NCBI GenBank assembly: GCA_947259685.1
Contig: CAMYNC010000005.1
Span: forward strand, 34,490-98,489
Length of the DNA stretch: 64,000 nucleotides
Source: an uncultured Desulfuromonadales bacterium
Lineage (GTDB): Bacteria > Desulfobacterota > Desulfuromonadia > Desulfuromonadales > Geopsychrobacteraceae
Direction of reading: 5' to 3'
Under the pieces are notes generated by a model. That model saw nothing but the letters and a program-made list of their open reading frames with translations, was not told the DNA's origin and did no database searches. This document shows positions 62,516 through 64,000 of this stretch, in pieces; positions within the stretch are counted from its first letter, which is position 1, and each line of letters starts with the position of its first letter. Made by a program: the position numbers and the translations under genes.

Positions 62516-62809
62516 TCAGTAGCCTGCTTCTTTTTGATGCCGGAAGGCCAGCACATACACCGAATCGGCATTGAAATCGTGGTGATAAAGCGCCACATAA
62601 CCAGAGTCTCCGAAGGAAATGATTAACTCGCGAAGTTCTGGAAGATCTTCAAACGGCCTACCGACCTCTGGTTCCGTTTCCAGATGCGCAAATTGGCGCT
62701 CTATCGCTTGACCGGCACGCATCGCCGCCTGCGGATTTTTTTCTGCCAGAAACCGCCGACAGCGTTCCAACCCTTGCGCTGCGATTTCCGTAATAATTAC
62801 TCGTGGCAC
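62516..62809 (-). CDS. RelE/ParE-type toxin
   Basis: 97 residues. ParE/RelE fold: ITEIAAQGLERCRRFLAEKN, LETEPEVGRPFEDLPELREL, and the C-terminal strand VYVLAFRHQKEAGY. ParE relatives inhibit gyrase and RelE relatives cleave mRNA; which applies is not clear. It overlaps the antitoxin gene by 13 nt. Confidence 0.88.
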   Translation of the reverse strand: MPRVIITEIAAQGLERCRRFLAEKNPQAAMRAGQAIERQFAHLETEPEVGRPFEDLPELRELIISFGDSGYVALYHHDFNADSVYVLAFRHQKEAGY

Positions 62810-63069
62810 GGAGGGATCTCTTTTTCTTCATCCGTACCCCAGGTATTCAACCAGTGACGTACTTCCTGGCCTGTCAGGTGCCGCCCGGTTTCCTTATAGG
62901 CTGTCCAAGACGCCAAGGCCTCCTGCTTGAAACCCTCTCGTGCTTCTTCGCGCTCAACATATTCGCGGATCGCTTCGCGCATGATCCAGTGCGATGAGCG
63001 ATGTCGTGCGTCAGCCAGACGCTGAATCCGGCTTTTCAGATCGTCATCAAGTTTTACGGATGTCGCCAT
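62797..63069 (-). CDS. CopG/ParD-type (RHH) antitoxin
   Basis: 90 residues. A ribbon-helix-helix N-terminus (MATSVKLDDDLKSRIQRLAD) followed by HWIMREAIREYVER is typical of CopG/ParD antitoxins. The C-terminal tail should bind the toxin. The upstream AT-rich stretch with repeated TATAGT motifs (about 63100-63120) is a candidate autoregulatory region. Confidence 0.88.
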   Translation of the reverse strand: MATSVKLDDDLKSRIQRLADARHRSSHWIMREAIREYVEREEAREGFKQEALASWTAYKETGRHLTGQEVRHWLNTWGTDEEKEIPPCHE

Positions 63070-63081
63070 GTCGATACCTCA

Positions 63082-63210
63082 TTATTGATAGGTAGTACTT
63101 TTTATCACTATACTATAAATTTCCCATTCACCAATAGACTTTCGGGCATTGCCACGGGAAGTGAGGTGATAGAGAGCGCCGGGAAATTCGATTCGGAGGG
63201 GGCGAGCCAT
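63082..63210 (-). pseudogene. REP-associated (Y1) transposase fragment, copy 2
   Basis: The frame from the ATG at 63210 reads MARPLRIEFPGALYHLTS then RGNARKSI, matching the N-terminus of REP-associated transposases, and diverges after about residue 26. It stops at codon 43, within the ParD promoter region. The catalytic HUH and Tyr parts are missing. Confidence 0.88.
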
Positions 63211-63279
63211 TGGGATTCTCCTTGGTGAGGGGGCCGGGAAAGTTTATCCCAAAAACATGGCATTACAAGACCTGACCCC
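63157..63279 (-). repeat. 123-bp transposase-start repeat, copy 2
   Basis: Full-length homologue of 62112-62234 in the same orientation. The two copies enclose the ParD-ParE pair and the Tn3 remnant. Confidence 0.9.
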
Positions 63280-63547
63280 GTTACCTGTGCTGCCGGGGAA
63301 AATCCAGTCGATAAATAAAATATTCAGCGCATATTGTTTTATTAAAACGCCATACACACAGTGAAACCATTGTAAAAACAGTCTCTTGTCCTGTTCGGCT
63401 GACTTTAGACAAGGTTTTCACAAGGCGTGGACGTATGATTCACTTATACGTCTCCGGGCCGTGAAGAACCCAGAGAGGCGGGGAGGGACAAATAATTTAC
63501 CCTGTAAAACCAGCATCTTGTAAACTTTATGTGATTATTTTCGCTTT
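63280..63547. other. Intergenic stretch without recognised genes
   Basis: No convincing reading frame, RNA gene or strong hairpin is seen here. A 63-codon minus-strand frame at 63444-63635 has no family resemblance and overlaps the sigma-54-like promoter and the next gene. Confidence 0.6.
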
Positions 63548-63563
63548 CTGGCACGGCTGCTGC
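63548..63563 (+). promoter_or_regulatory. Sigma-54-type promoter
   Basis: TGGCACGGCTGCTGCT matches the -24/-12 consensus TGGCACR-N4-TTGCW at all but one core position, with correct GG-GC spacing. It lies 47 nt before the start of the small membrane protein gene, so transcription would begin near 63574. Confidence 0.65.
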
Positions 63564-63609
63564 TCTATTAACTGACCAGAAAGACACACTAACTGCCAAG
63601 GAGATCGTT

Positions 63610-63840
63610 ATGAAACACATCGTACGCAACACCATGATCCTGCTGACCGTTTTCTCGTCATCTGCTTATGCCGCTGGTGATCCTGGGGGGGGCGGGGCAA
63701 GTTTTCTCACCTGCCTGTTCCTCGGTTTCCTCGCCCTGATTATCTGGTGCCAGGTGTTGCCAGCGCTAAAGCATTTAGTCGACATGCTGAAAGGCCTCAG
63801 TTCTGAAGAGGCAAAAGAAGCTGAAAAGCACCTGAGCTAG
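63610..63840 (+). CDS. Small exported membrane protein
   Basis: 76 residues starting at the ATG at 63610 behind AAGGAGATCG. A signal peptide (about 1-22, ending SSAYA) is followed by a Gly-rich stretch (GDPGGGGAS), one membrane helix (about 31-52, FLTCLFLGFLALIIWCQ) and an acidic amphipathic tail. I do not recognise the function. Its sigma-54-like promoter and the possible response-regulator gene 49 nt downstream suggest stress or envelope signalling. Confidence 0.7.
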   Translation: MKHIVRNTMILLTVFSSSAYAAGDPGGGGASFLTCLFLGFLALIIWCQVLPALKHLVDMLKGLSSEEAKEAEKHLS

Positions 63841-63889
63841 ACGAACTAGGATTAAGGAGCCGCTGAGGCGGTTCAGAAAGGGTGGAGTC

Positions 63890-64000
63890 ATGCAGGGTCT
63901 GCTCATCGCAAATGCCGATCAACAAGCACGCACGCAACTGGCTGAGCTATTTACTGCCGATGATGTCCAGGTGACTACCACAGATTCAGTGGTCAACGCG
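63890..64000 (+). CDS. Possible response-regulator, 5' fragment
   Basis: 37 codons before the window edge, starting at the ATG at 63890 behind GGTGGAG. The residues LLIANADQQARTQLAELF look like the beta1-alpha1 part of a receiver domain, with Asp in the acidic pocket position (NADQ rather than the usual D-D). This is too short for a firm call. Confidence 0.45.
   Translation, partial: MQGLLIANADQQARTQLAELFTADDVQVTTTDSVVNA

Noticed and set aside
63444..63635. 63-codon minus-strand frame near the sigma-54 site
   Set aside because: No recognisable features; overlaps a promoter and a better-supported plus-strand gene.

Overview
The window looks like a chromosomal segment of a Desulfuromonadales-type bacterium (Geobacter / Pelobacter / Desulfuromonas relatives). 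This rests on the gene order rimP-nusA-ylxR-infB-DUF503-rbfA-nrnA-truB-rpsO-pnp-M16 peptidase-dut, the indolepyruvate:ferredoxin oxidoreductase plus phenylacetate-CoA ligase cluster, PilT-type ATPases, a DUF4388 protein and numerous cell-envelope sensors. Species assignment is inference; no rRNA is present. Most of the window is ordinary, tightly packed core genome.

Layout. 1-3.5 kb (minus): partial secreted alpha/beta hydrolase, orphan TAXI-type solute-binding protein, FieF-like cation efflux protein and a hypothetical. 3.7-14.4 kb (plus): mutS, periplasmic amidase, glnD, xerD, apgM-like mutase, holC, trmJ and a co-translated hypothetical. 14.5-26.6 kb (plus): transcription/translation supercluster from rimP to dut, with two leader RNAs (before rimP and before pnp) that look regulatory. 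26.6-27.9 kb: DUF493, YciO/YrdC-type protein, and a small protein with a Cys-rich tail. 28-33.5 kb (minus): pilT, a DUF4388 protein, tRNA-Leu(GAG) overlapped by the end of secG, and a short alpha-glucan phosphorylase. 33.7-39.7 kb (plus): GspA/ExeA-GspB pair and a large hybrid histidine kinase. 39.9-43.7 kb (plus): a six-gene envelope metal-handling candidate operon (HMA-SurA_N protein, DUF2318 protein, MacB-type permease, LolD-type ATPase, two zinc-ribbon membrane proteins). 43.8-45.5 kb (minus): bioB-bioD behind a BirA operator. 45.7-47.3 kb: two tandem XRE-cupin regulators and an HU/IHF gene. 47.5-53.8 kb: gamma-carbonic anhydrase, OmpA-like proteins with a cyclic-nucleotide-binding protein and lipoprotein, Na/Pi cotransporter and Ppx/GppA phosphatase. 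53.9-59.4 kb: iorAB, two paaK genes and an ACT-domain protein for aryl-acid/aryl-CoA metabolism.

59.5-63.6 kb is an accessory patch just downstream of tRNA-Pro(GGG): AbiEi/AbiEii, an AbrB-Doc pair and a ParD-ParE pair, mixed with decayed mobile DNA. The mobile remnants are two 123-bp copies of the start of a REP-associated (Y1) transposase and a Tn3-type transposase N-terminus split by a 106-bp insert flanked by a 9-bp duplication. The window closes with a small secreted/membrane protein behind a sigma-54-like promoter and the first codons of what may be a response regulator.

The most promising leads for new biology are the HMA-SurA_N/DUF2318/FtsX operon with its paired upstream palindromes, the terminator-like leaders before rimP-nusA and pnp, the secG/tRNA-Leu overlap, and the 106-bp mobile insert.
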